Below are positions 12,901-24,361 of a DNA stretch of 64,000 nucleotides, piece by piece; positions within the stretch are counted from its first letter, which is position 1, and each line of letters starts with the position of its first letter. The position numbers were made by a program, and so were the translations under genes. The DNA lies in NCBI GenBank assembly GCA_963678705.1, contig OY783215.1, positions 12,815,740-12,879,739 of the forward strand, read 5' to 3'. Below the pieces are notes generated by a model. The model was not told the DNA's origin. It did no database searches and saw only the letters and a list, made by a program, of their open reading frames with translations. Origin of the DNA: Panorpa germanica (taxonomy: Eukaryota; Arthropoda; Insecta; Mecoptera; Panorpidae).

Positions 12901-14898
12901 CTGAGTGAAAGTACCCTGGATGATATCCTAGTGGTTGGCAGCCCTAATCTATAGCCATCAGTCGCCAGGATAAGGTTTAGTAGAACCTCTCTTCACAGAC
13001 CCTTTTCGTACCTTCGAACCACGAAGCCCTCTATTGCCTTAGGGCAAAAGCTTTGCCTAGGTATAGAACTCAGGCATAAGTTTAAGAAAACAAGAATACG
13101 CAAGTCTATACAAGATTTGACAACAAAATACATGTCTAGACATGCATATATACGAAACAGTAAAGTATATTATGTACTTACAGTTGACTGTACAGAGAAC
13201 GACTTGATATACCCTGCTACTAGCATTGAAATTTGTAAGGTGAATTATTTAATAAAAAATAATGATATAATAAAATAATGAAATGGAATAATAGTGTTAT
13301 TTAATCGTCTATAAAAAAAGATGCAAAGAATTAACACTATTGTTTGTTTGTTTTAATATTTTACCTCACACGGAAGTTCTCTTTTAAGGCCAAGTGCACA
13401 TTATAGAAATGGCCAGAGATGTGCACAAATGCTTTTCAAAAGCATTTAAATACAAAATGCGAATACCTCGTTATTTTCCCATTTCAAATACAAAATAAAA
13501 AATAAATTTCATGTTAATATTTAAATACAAAATACGTATTTTAAAAATAATTTGTACTAATATAAATGTTTTTCTTTTTTAATAATTATGAGAATTCTCT
13601 TTGATAAACACCACAGATCTCGTTTTGAAACATTTATTTCATAAAAATACTACGTAGAACTTTTAAAAATAGCAAAAGTAAGGGTTTTATTAGCTTTATT
13701 AGTGTCTTATGTTTATGTCGCACTAGTCTCTACGTTAAAAGTACAACACATTTAGTACACTCATGTCTAAATAATGTCAACTTATGAATGACAATTGTGC
13801 TGATACTTTTAAGATTATATTCAAAAAATAATATTTACTGATTAAAACTATGAAGTAACAAAAATGAAAAAAGTATTTTGTATTTTCCAAATAGGAAATC
13901 TAATTATATTTATGATTCGAAATTTAAATTTATACATTATTTGTTTTCACATATATTAAAGAGCAACTAGAGATTAACTAAAGAGCATAAAGTTAATTTT
14001 TTGTATAAAAATTTTGTATAAAAATAAGAATATAATTTAAGATTGGCTGACATAGATCATTGCATCACAATATAATTATTTTAACGTACATTAGATTTAA
14101 ATTTACTTACAACTTCATAAATAATAATCATAAAGAATAAGAAGTAAATGAGAGGAGGACGAGAGACGAAGGTGGAGATGATTCTATTCGAAATGTAGAA
14201 CATCTGCTTATTGCTCCCAAACGACCCAAACGCCTATTGGTTCAAATTTAAATGTAAACTAACAAAATGAAAAAATACGATTTATACAAAATGAAATAAG
14301 CAAAAAAAAAAACAAAAGGAAAAATACAAAAGAAAAAATATATTATAAAAGAAGACGTGACAATATAAGTTAAGGGTCGTTGTACCTAAGCATTTACCTA
14401 ATGCAAGCGAGATTATTAAAATTAATAAGAATTAGTACCCCTCTTAAAATTACATACGATTATTTGTTTTCAATTTTAATTTAGCTATTGTTAAACATTG
14501 ATCTTTGTTCAATATAGGTATAACTTTCTTGCCCTTGACATAGGTTTGAAGAAAATTTCATCATTAAAGGGTGCTTCACAATATTGTTTTTAATTTGATG
14601 AAATGCATAAAGTTTTACCAAAAAACTTTAATCAGAAGATCAATTAATATTTATGATTGAAATGTTAAAGTTACGGAATTTTGAAGCGACAGCCGTATAG
14701 GAATATGGTAGTGGAAGATAGGCATTGAAGACAACTAAAAACATTAAAAAAACTTAAATCTTAAGATATGTCGTGCCATCTATGAAAAATTTGGATTCCA
14801 AACTTAAATAATAGTGGAAATGATTAAATAAAGCCTGGAAACACTACATACAAAAATAATTATTACCTAGATAAACTTGTTTGAATCTCTACTAAGTA
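12901..14898. other. AT-rich intergenic DNA, no gene seen
   Basis: Nothing recognisable was found. The 12,930-13,075 stretch is somewhat richer in GC, but has stops in all frames over any useful length. Confidence 0.45.
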
Positions 14899-15034
14899 CC
14901 ATCTGTGTGTGAAATCTAAAACTACTCCCATCTGTCAGTAAAATCTAAAACTACTAATACTCTTATCCCATCTGTCTGTAAAATCCAAAACTACTAATAC
15001 TCTTATCCCATCTGTGTGTGAAATCTAAAACTAT
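14899..15034. repeat. Minisatellite, four units
   Basis: Four units share CCATCTGT(G/C)(T/A)GT(G/A)AAATC(T/C)AAAACTA. The two middle units carry an extra CTAATACTCTTATC segment and are about 40 bp long. The first unit is shorter and the last is interrupted. Confidence 0.7.
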
Positions 15035-15973
15035 TTCAAATGTTAAAAGAAGTACACATCATTTTTAAGCAGCGACACCTGTGTATAATATACTTTACAA
15101 TATACTATGTAGAACTTGGGTAATTAATTATAAAAAAAGCTTGATACATTTAATGCATGAAGCTATAATCGAATTAATTAATTAAATTAGTTATCTAATG
15201 ATAAATTTACCGACAGAATAATTGGTGGGTGTCGTTGCTAACAATGTAAAGTTTCCACAGCAATATTATTACCTACAAAGAAAATAATGAACTGGTTATA
15301 TATATTTCTTATTCGATTCGAATAAGAAATTCGACACATAATAAAGCGAAATAAAATAACTAAACCTTCGTATTGCTTTCTGGGGTAATATTGGAAAAAG
15401 AAATGAAGAGCCTCTTTCCTCTTCCATTCCTAATTCAGTTCTATTTCCTCTTTAACAAAAAAACGTCCACTGCACTCCATTTATCAACGGTAATTGTTAA
15501 TACTCTATATTTACCGAAAGAAGAAAGCACATGGCACATCATATTTTCATATGATGACATATGTCCTATTTATTCTTAACTGTAAATTATAAATAATTAA
15601 CTTATATTTCGCAAGTCTATATTACTTTATTTAGTAGTTTCGTAGTAATATCCCAACCAGTTAAGCCAAATTCCATTTTAAACAAATTTAAAGGTTACAG
15701 TTAAGGAAATATTACGGATTACACGAGGTGTAACACGTTCTAAACATATATTTTTAGATCAATAAACGCATTCAAATCATTCTGCACATGTTCTAATTAG
15801 AATAAATTTATTACGTTAAATAAAGAATTTAATACGTTACTAATACGTTTAATATTCCTTTTCTACGTATATAATATTTCTAATATATAATTAAACGTCT
15901 TGCAAAATAACTATATGCATAATAACGTTATGAAAGAACATGATGAATAAACATTATTTAGAACAACTTACCT

Positions 15974-17253
15974 TTAAACAGGAGAAAAATCTTCCCACAT
16001 GCGATCAAATTCTGTTTGAAAAGTGGAAATCGCATTCTTGTCTGAAGTTATGATAGTATTATCATAGTTGACAATCATTCCCTGTAATTAAAAATGATGT
16101 AATAACTATTATTGCGTTAGAGATCTTAGAAGTAAAGAATTCAAAAAAGTATTATATGCTAATAGTTTAACATTAGATAAATTAAGCAAACATATCTCTA
16201 CACATTTTATCATCATCAACAATAAAGTCACGTTGTAACCATTAACGATATCAATTTTATTAATTACCTGATGTGTCCAGTTCTGCGAGCCCACTATAAG
16301 TAACCCCTGAGGTGGTACTTTATATTTAATCTTGCTGGGTTGTGTATGTATAGAATCAGGAATAGAAATATCAGTATCTATTAAACACAGTTTGTGATGC
16401 ATAAGCGCTTGCCCCATTGTTTTACTCTTTACCACGATACCTAAAAAATAAATAAAAACAAATAAATTGTCCACATATATTTTAAAATTTCAAGAAAGAG
16501 TACTTAATTATATTCTAATTGAAAAGGTGATAAGTTATATTAACATACGCACATATATTATAAATTATATAATAATAATTAAGAAAATGAACACATGCTT
16601 CCATAAAGAATAACGAAAATAATAGATTTTAAGAGATACTAAATAGATTCGAAAAAGGTTCAGTTCCAAGATGATAATTTAAAATACATTTTTAATAATA
16701 ATTTAAGATATTATTTCTTTAAAAATTGCATAAAATGAATAAAGTATTGAAGAAGAATATATCCATTAATTTTAATTAACAAAATACTTTGACAGATATA
16801 TAGCACACGAGTAGTACACGTGTCTACTAATTTTAACCTCAAACCTCACATGAATTATTTACTTGATTACTTACCCTGTCGTTTTAAAATTTCTATTGAT
16901 TTTGAATTTAATCCTGCATCAATAATCACTTTAACTTTAACACCACGATCTTTACAAGCAACAATTGCATTAGCTAATAATAAATTGGAAAATCCAAATA
17001 TACTTAAACAAAGAGATTTTCTAGAAGCACTGATTTTTTCTGTTAAGCACGATAAATTACTTCTGTAACACCCACATTTATTAGTATGATTTTCTTTATT
17101 ATCACATTTCATAGAATTTTCATGCGAGAACAATATTTCGTTAATATCACTGGATTTTTTAATTTTAGTAATTAAGAAATCATAAATTTCCGGACCAAAA
17201 AACAGCACTATAGCACATACACTTATTTTTATATAATTCACTATATTCCACAT
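15974..17253 (-). CDS. zuc: Zucchini/PLD6-like phospholipase D-family nuclease, paralog A
   Basis: Three-exon model: complement(join(15974..16081, 16268..16440, 16875..17253)), 219 residues. The phase-1 and phase-0 GT-AG junctions fit. Family role: Zucchini/MitoPLD sits on the outer mitochondrial membrane as a dimer and cuts piRNA precursors, and mammalian PLD6 also acts on cardiolipin. Seen here: an N-terminal hydrophobic segment (about residues 9-30), a Cys/His-rich stretch (about 50-65) like the family's zinc finger, one HxKxxxxD motif (H141, K143, D148), then GSQNWT at 177-182, and a C-terminal EFDRMW as in the family. The start is the ATG at 17,253; nine bases upstream is only a GTG. Length is slightly short for the family (about 250). 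A paralog of the same structure follows at 18,965. Orthology to the true zuc is not proven. Confidence 0.85.
16820..17068. other. Antisense open frame inside zucchini paralog A, not a gene
   Basis: The plus-strand frame here lies opposite exon 1 of the zucchini-like gene and has no features of its own. It is listed only so that it is not mistaken for a gene. Confidence 0.8.
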
Positions 17254-17753
17254 TGTTAGCACATATATTTATTACTTGTATAATTATATGAAATTTAGAA
17301 ACACGTGCATTAAAATTATATTTTTAATCTTTAATATAAAAAGAACAAAGAATTTTGATACAATTTTAACACATGTGGTCCAATGAGGCTGTATTGAGGT
17401 TGTAGTAAAACTGACTTGACACTTCAACAATAGAATAGATATCATATACACTTCAGTTCATCAGACAAAGATGGAGCGTTTGACATATTCTTAATCAGAG
17501 CTTTGCACCAATGAATTTTTTTGAACTAGAATCAAATATTATCTCGTTATTAATTATTAATAATACAAAAAGTCTTACAACATTAAACACTAACGAAGAA
17601 TATTACACTGCACATATTAACTGGACAGGAGGCGTTGATGATAAGATATATCTTACACATCAACATAGCACATGGTTTTATAAAAACCACCAGTAAAATA
17701 ATCTCTGATCGATTACCGGAACCGGATTCTTAAATTTATGAGACAGTATTGTT

Positions 17754-17755
<2 letters not shown>
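17254..17755. other. Spacer between the zucchini paralogs, unrecognised open frame
   Basis: This holds the upstream region of paralog A. A plus-strand ATG frame at 17,511-17,696 (61 residues) has no recognisable domain. It may be an exon of an unidentified small gene, or chance. Confidence 0.3.

Positions 17756-17829
<74 letters not shown>
17756..17829. repeat. (TA)n microsatellite, about 74 bp
   Basis: Uninterrupted TA dinucleotides run for about 37 repeats, and further TA-rich sequence follows to about 17,870. Confidence 0.95.
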
Positions 17830-17833
<4 letters not shown>

Positions 17834-17936
17834 TAAATTATATAATAATATAATATATAAAATATATATATATGCTGTTTACGTGTTTATAATAATATTG
17901 ATGATAATTAAAAATTTGTTTAGTTACAATAATAAT

Positions 17937-18056
17937 GAAATAGGGTTGACATATATCAATGAAATAGGGATGACATATATCAATATAATAGGAATGACAT
18001 ATATCAATATAATGGGGATGACAAACATCAATATAATAGGGATAATATACATCAAT
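17937..18056. repeat. 24-bp minisatellite, five units
   Basis: Five 24-bp units have the form RWAATAGGGATGACATATATCAAT with a few substitutions. Because 24 is a multiple of three and the units lack stops in one frame, the array reads as an open frame with an eight-residue IGMTYINx period. This open frame is a by-product of unit length and has no other coding support. Confidence 0.85.
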
Positions 18057-18691
18057 AAAATATATTGAATCTGAAATGTATTTATCAAAATTACAAATGT
18101 TTACAATTAAATGGGTTCTGGTCTTAACTACACATATATTTAGATATCATAGATCACTTGTACTAAAAATTATTCAATTTGATAATTCTTATCTTTATAT
18201 TTTTATACAAAATAAATATTGTTAATCATCAAAGTTTCTTTAGAGATATATTAAACTTATATTTGTTTTGCATATATACCTATTATTAAACCTCCAATTA
18301 TATTTTAAGCTCAATTTTACAAATAACAAAACTTTTAATTATGAAATAATGGTGACAGTTTTCAAAACCTAGGTATATATAAAAAAGAAAAATTTTAAAA
18401 CTCAAAATGGAAAAAGAAAATTATCAACAGAATACCTTTTTATAAATATAAATAAATAAAAGCAATAAGAAACAGTAAATGGGTGGATTATGAACTGACC
18501 AATGGAGAGTAAAATTCAAATAAAAATCGGATTATACACCAAGAAATGAATAAATCATATACATTTGTTTTGACAACGTTGTCAAATTTATTTATTTATT
18601 ATTTAGAACTTATTAATATAAATATAGAATTTTTTGTAGTTAATATTTTAATTATTAAAGTATTATATGTATTAAAAAAACATTTTAACAG

Positions 18692-18770
18692 GCCAGAAAC
18701 CATTTTATGGGAAATTGAAAAATTCATTTTCAAAGGTACAGAGTCTCCATATTTGTTGCAAGATTTGTAG
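18692..18770 (+). other. Possible orphan 3' exon between the zucchini paralogs
   Basis: A polypyrimidine/AG acceptor-like sequence (CATTTTAACAG) precedes an open stretch of 25 codons ending in TAG (PETILWEIEKF...YLLQDL). Codon choice looks protein-like compared with the AT-rich surroundings. I cannot find a convincing upstream exon with matching phase, and I do not recognise the peptide. It could be the last exon of a small plus-strand gene, or chance. Confidence 0.25.
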
Positions 18771-18964
18771 CAGTGAAAATAACACTTTCAAAGTAAAGAA
18801 ATCAATTAAGTTTACTTAAAAGTTAAATTTAAATTTAATAACTATTAAAAATAATAAACACGGATACATATACAAGATATTATTATTTATTTTCTCAATA
18901 AAAATACAAATAAGATCGAAATGTATTAAAAACTAGTCATATTATATTTTTATATTAAGGTACT

Positions 18965-20304
18965 TTAGTAGATCTGTTTAGAAAAAGTTTTAGGATTAAA
19001 CAACGTCCACATTCGATCGAATTCTTTTTGGTAGGCATCAATCATCTTTCGCTTTGAAATTATCATGATATAATCCCAATTTCCAGCCATAGCCTGGAAA
19101 TACGACATAATTAAAATCTGATTAAACATTCTCCCACTCTTAATTCATCCACGATAGTTTCAATTATTATAGTAATATTTCATTAATGTAATATTTTTTA
19201 CAAAAACGTTACGTTTTATTTGCCAATAGTAATTAAATATTTATTGCCTATATTATTTACTATAGTGACAATCGTAGACAAACATATAGTTGGATACAAA
19301 ACTAATGCGCGCAAAGCATAGCAACATACTACGTTATTAAGTTGCGATAGCTATATTTAAAGTACGCATATGCTGGTTTAAAAAAATATCAACTTTAGTT
19401 CTCTATATTTTTTTCTTGCACTTTCACTTTCACTTTCTTAATTTATTCCTCTACCTGTAGTACTGCTTGTATCTTAAAAGGTTTATTTTCTTCAGAAATC
19501 GTAATTTAACCTCAAGTTATTCTTATATATATGTAACAGTGTTTACCGGGTTAAAGTGTTAGGAGAACTTAGATAAACTATGATGAGTATTGAAATAAGT
19601 TTATAATCATCATAGCGAAATATGTTACGTAACCCAAAAAACCATATGAATAAATAAAAGGTTACCTGCATTGTCCAGTTCTGTGATCCTGTTATAACAA
19701 CGCCTTGAGATGGTATTTCATATTTACAAGTAGCCAATTTGTGAAAACGTGATTTTTCTTTAGGATTTTCAGTATCAATTAAACAAAGTTTATGATGTAC
19801 GTTGCTGTCTGGATTTAAATTGTAGCGAACTTCTATGCCTAAATAAAACATGAATACTTAAATACTATATTATATTAATTTATTTAAACTAATTTATAAT
19901 AAGTTACCATTCGCTTTAAAGAAGTTATTCCTAGAACCAGTGCACTGAGACATACTTGAATCTAATATGACTCTAACATCGACTCCACGGTTTTTTGCTC
20001 TTACGATTGCAGAACTAAGTTCTTTACTTGTTATAAGACACATACAAAGACAAATAGATAATTGTGCAGAATCAAGAATATCAACAATTTTGTTAATTCC
20101 AATTCTACAACAGTGTGGTTTTTCACAAACATTTTCATCATGAGATCTACATTCTGCAGAATAATCACAAGTGGTAATAACCTCTATTGTTTCAGTATCA
20201 TCTTCTTTATTATATGATTTTTTCAAGTACAAATATAATAATTGTGAAACTGCAGTAACACCAATGCTGATTCCACCATATAATAATAACTTTGATACAG
20301 CCAT
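18965..20304 (-). CDS. zuc: Zucchini/PLD6-like phospholipase D-family nuclease, paralog B
   Basis: Three-exon model: complement(join(18965..19093, 19666..19838, 19908..20304)), 232 residues. Exon 2 has the same length (173 bp) and phases as in paralog A, which shows tandem duplication. Seen: an N-terminal hydrophobic anchor (about residues 5-28), a Cys/His cluster (about 46-67) resembling the family zinc finger, HxKxxxxD at H147/K149/D154, then GSQNWT and a C-terminal EFDRMW. The family acts at the mitochondrial surface in piRNA biogenesis. The catalytic motif is complete, so it is probably active. After GSQNWT the segment reads GNWDY, where paralog A reads VNYDN. An AATAAA signal lies about 75 nt past the stop (plus coordinates 18,886-18,891). 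The start is the first ATG of the frame. Confidence 0.85.
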
Positions 20305-21203
20305 TATTAATTATTTGTTTATGAATTTGAAATGTGACGTCTTAATAATTTGTGGTAAAGTGTTTATATTACTTTATTTATACAAGTTATTTTTATGTTA
20401 TGCTTGTTTTTATTTACATCTATTTCTGACATTCACGAGAATCTGAGGAATATTAAAGTTCATAAATTTGCGTTTGTTTAACAGGCAGATATTTGTTACA
20501 AAATATATATTTTCTTACTTTGTATTTTATAGAATGCTATAACGAACTCTTTTGCGACAGTTTGTATTCTTCCAGCGGCTTTTTTTTACCGTATAGTTTG
20601 TGCTTTTAACTACTGTCAATTTTCATTATAATGAAGTATATTCAACACCGAAATATAGAATTTAAATGCAAAAGCATAAATCGACAATATAATAAAGTTT
20701 TATCAAATTATCCGTAATTACGAGGAGAATAATTAGAACAAATTAGAAACTGTTACTAAAATGACATTAACAGAGATCCTGACAAGTTAATTGTAAACAA
20801 TAATAATTTCGCACTACAGCCACATTGACAGGCAGCGCTTCAGTCGAACCGTATAAACACCGGGATTTTTAAATTAGATTATACTTCTTATTTAAACTTT
20901 TCCTTTCAAGGAAATTTCTTTTCCAAAGCATTTCAAAACATATAATAAAAATAAATAATTCTTTTTAATAAAATTGTAATTGTTTTATTCAGGTTTTAAT
21001 ATATAATGAAATTGTACAAGTAATAAATCTTATTGGTCTAGAATATTGGTACAAGGTTTCTTACTAAGTTAGATATATATGAAACAACTGCGAAAACTAT
21101 AAATAAAGGACAACTGATATACGATTAGTAACAACTGAACTTTAATAAAAAAAAAATATTTTCAGAATAACAACGAAATGAATTCAGGTGTGATTTAAAA
21201 TGT
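20305..21203. other. Upstream region of zucchini paralog B, no gene seen
   Basis: This is AT-rich DNA between the start of paralog B and the inverted-repeat element next to the NOP9 3' end. I see no RNA gene or coding exon. Confidence 0.45.
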
Positions 21204-21502
21204 AGGAGTGGTTGCTGAACTCCTACTTATCGCAAAAGTTAGTTATAGTTCAAATTACGAAAGTGCGGCAGTGACTCATGCTTAAAAAAAGTTTTAAGAG
21301 CCGTATAAATTGACGATGCGGTGGAGAATTTTATGTTATTCGTTCCTATATATATTATAAAACAAGCATTTAGACAATAATCTTTTATAGTATCGTAGAT
21401 TTATACGGTACAACTTGTTTTAAGGTTGAGTCACCGTCGAACTCTCGCAATTTGATCAGCTAAGTGATATTTTGTGATAACTATGAGTTCAGCAACCGCC
21501 CT
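21204..21502. mobile_element. Foldback MITE, about 300 bp
   Basis: The left end GGAGTGGTTGCTGAACTC is matched in reverse at the right end by GAGTTCAGCAACCGCCC. Similarity between the arms continues for about 80 bp on each side (for example GCGGCAGTGACTCA versus TGAGTCACCGTCGA). Part of the left arm recurs at 41,140-41,200 (AGTTCAAATTATAAGAGTTC) and, more weakly, at 43,490-43,600, so it belongs to a dispersed family. It is non-coding. Confidence 0.6.
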
Positions 21503-21575
21503 TTATATAATGAAATAATTTAAACATCTATTTATATTTATTTATATATTTTAAGCAGTAGCATCTAACTCATCA

Positions 21576-23725
21576 TTAACAATACTTCTTTTTCTTTATT
21601 AATCCTTTTTTCATTTCAGCATTCAATTTCTTACAAACTTCATTTCCATATTCATTAGAAACTAATAAATGAATGGAAGAGCATAACTTATTGAAAATAG
21701 TCACCTTTTGATCATGTTCTGATTTTTCCCATAATGACTCTAGAATATGTGAACCATGTTTGGAAAGTGCAAGTTGAACCGCAATTTTCTAAAACAGAAA
21801 AAAAAATTAATCTTGGATATTATAATAGTACACGATATACTTAATGCATTAATACTAACTTCAAATCTGTTTATGAATTCATTACGAGATGTATCTGAGA
21901 TGTATTCACTTTCAAATACAGCATCAAGAACACCTTTTCCCTGTTCATTTTCAAATAGAGTTGTAAGTTCCTTTGGTTCCATGCAGATAAGACCATCAAT
22001 GATTATGGTTGGATCTTTGAAATAAAGCATGGCCTGGTCAAATAATGTTTGTAATTAGAAAAGAATTTTATAACAATTCACACAAGTATTGAAAATCATA
22101 ACAAAATTAAAAACCTCCAATATTCCGGCGCCCCTCACTGAATAAACTGTGTGATTTTCAGCTTCGTCGAGAGGTAGAAATTTCATTATTAACGAAGCCA
22201 GTTTGTTCTCATCATCACATTTTAAACCTTCAGAAATAATCTAAAAACATACATATTTTTTATCAAATATAATAATATATAATTGCTGTACTTATATACC
22301 TATACTGCAAAAGTATATATACTTACGGTTACAAACATTTTTTGGCCGAATTGTAGTCGTTGACATGCTTTTGAAAGTGCCAATAATAACACTATACTTC
22401 CGGTAGATATTATAGATGCAACACACGTTCTTATTTCAGGAAGAATTTCCTTTAACTAAAAATAAAATTACTCTCATTATTTTTTGTACAATTTCATACA
22501 TATATATTTCAATTAAAATATTACCTGGACTTTCGATTTACAAACGTCAATAAATTTCGCAAATCGATACGAATCACTGCTTGTAGATACAGCTATACCA
22601 GCTACAATATTATGTGCATAAAAATGATTATAAATAATAGCCAAGTTATCCTTGTTAGCTATTGAGATAGCCGTATCGAATAAATGTACATCTCTATATT
22701 TAAATAATGCCAATTTATTATTTTCATATTTTTCAATTAAAGCTTGAAAAAGATTCTTAATTACACTTTGTTTAATTTTTATCTCGTATTGAGCTCGCTC
22801 AGATAAACAAGCTATGAGTAATTTAACAGGCATATCTAACAGGTTTGGCGAAGAATATATCCTAAAAATCATATCAATGAAAATTAATTTTAAGAACAGA
22901 AAATATAGTTTTAACCAAGAGGAACATATTTTACCTTTCGGAGATTTGTGCCGCAAGTACCTTCCATTCTTTTGGAATTATAGAAGCGATCTGGATTGTT
23001 TCCTCGGAATTGTCTTCATTATTTTCTAATCGCAGAAGACAAAATAAACAAGTTTTTAAAACGAAGATGGTGCTCTTATTAAAAACCATGTATTCTGTTA
23101 CATTATTTAGTACGTGATTCGCAATTCTTTCCATAAAATTTCTACAATAGATTAAATGATTATCTGAAAATATATCAGATTCTGTTATCTTTTCGTTTTT
23201 CCCGTTACTTTCTTCTGTAACTTGAAGACTCTTAATTCCCCTTTTCGATGAGGTACGAATAAGTTTTGTGATAACAAAAGCCCCGGAAAAACTACGACAC
23301 ATAACATCCAAATTATTGGATATAGCTTCACAAAATCTCTCCAATAAATCTGTTGATATTAAATGAATAATAGGTTCCATAACACTACTTGAAATTGGGT
23401 TGCAAGAGAATGTTACTTCATTCCCCATTACTTCATTAAAAACATTGTTCACAAAATTTTCTGAAATATAAGCGTTAATGTCATTATTTATTATTAACAT
23501 TATTAAATTCATGTTTAATATTTAATTGATCATAACCTCAAATAAATTTTTTTTTTACGTACCTGTAGGTTGTTGATCTGCAAATTCTGTATCAAATAAA
23601 CGTGCGACTTCTTTAAAGTACAAAAACACATCTGTAAGATCCGTGTCTGCAACTTTTTCAATATTTGGTGCAACTTTGCTTTTCTTAAATTCGTTGACAA
23701 TCTTTACTTTTGAATCTACACCCAT
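21576..23725 (-). CDS. Nop9: NOP9, Pumilio-repeat nucleolar protein of 40S biogenesis
   Basis: Seven-exon model: complement(join(21576..21788, 21860..22033, 22115..22240, 22327..22455, 22525..22861, 22935..23460, 23563..23725)), 555 residues. All phases agree, and one donor (after 22,115) is a weak GTTTTT. NOP9 is a curved Pumilio-like repeat protein that binds pre-18S rRNA near ITS1 and controls its cleavage. Seen: an N-terminal segment with LYFKEVARLF, a first repeat block with MEPIIHLI and FSGAFVITKLI, further helical repeats, and a C-terminal repeat with LALSKHGSHILESLW followed by a Lys-rich tail. Length is close to the family (about 550-650). An AATAAA signal lies about 35 nt beyond the stop. 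It is divergent from TSR3, with a 636-bp shared upstream region. Identity rests on the repeat signatures. Confidence 0.82.
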
Positions 23726-24361
23726 TATTATATTTATGGATCCTGAGAATGGAATTAATGCTGATGAATATTAAATACTGAACAGAAAAAAAACTAATAA
23801 CGTAAAACTAACACGTAAGTTAAAATTAATTTTGTATCAATACTTCACAATACTTTAATAACAATAATACCTTCTTAGTAACAAAAACACGTGTTGAAAC
23901 GAACCAACATAACCCATAAACACGAAATAATATAGCAGGTGTACCATTGACGGTTATCTCTGCTCTGCTTGGCTCTGCTATTGACCAGAGCTATTGACTG
24001 CTCTGAACATTCTGAATGACCCTGAACTGCCCTGAATCCTCTGAACCTCAACAACAACAAAGTATAAATTTTACTTTTCTTTAAATATGTTATTAAAGAT
24101 AGCAATAAATAAAGAAAATATGAAATTTGTATACCAGACAAAATAGAAGTAGAATATTATCTGTTCCACTCATAATACATATCGTGTTGTGCATATTTAA
24201 ACTTTAAAGTACATTATTTTTATAACCTCAAAAGGTTTACCCTTTAAAAACTAACAACTCTTTCGTATGTCATACTTGTATATATAACTTTAATATAATA
24301 TTTAACATGTTATTTAATAATAAATATATAATTGAGTTTATACATATTTTAGTGAATCAAA
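23726..24361. promoter_or_regulatory. Shared upstream region of NOP9 and TSR3
   Basis: The start codons of NOP9 (minus) and TSR3 (plus) are 636 bp apart with no other gene between them, so both promoters must lie here unless there are distal ones. A more GC-rich, repetitive patch at 23,955-24,045 contains several copies of CTCTGAA/CTCTGCT-like words. No TATA box is obvious at a fixed distance from either start. Bidirectional activity is inference. Confidence 0.5.
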
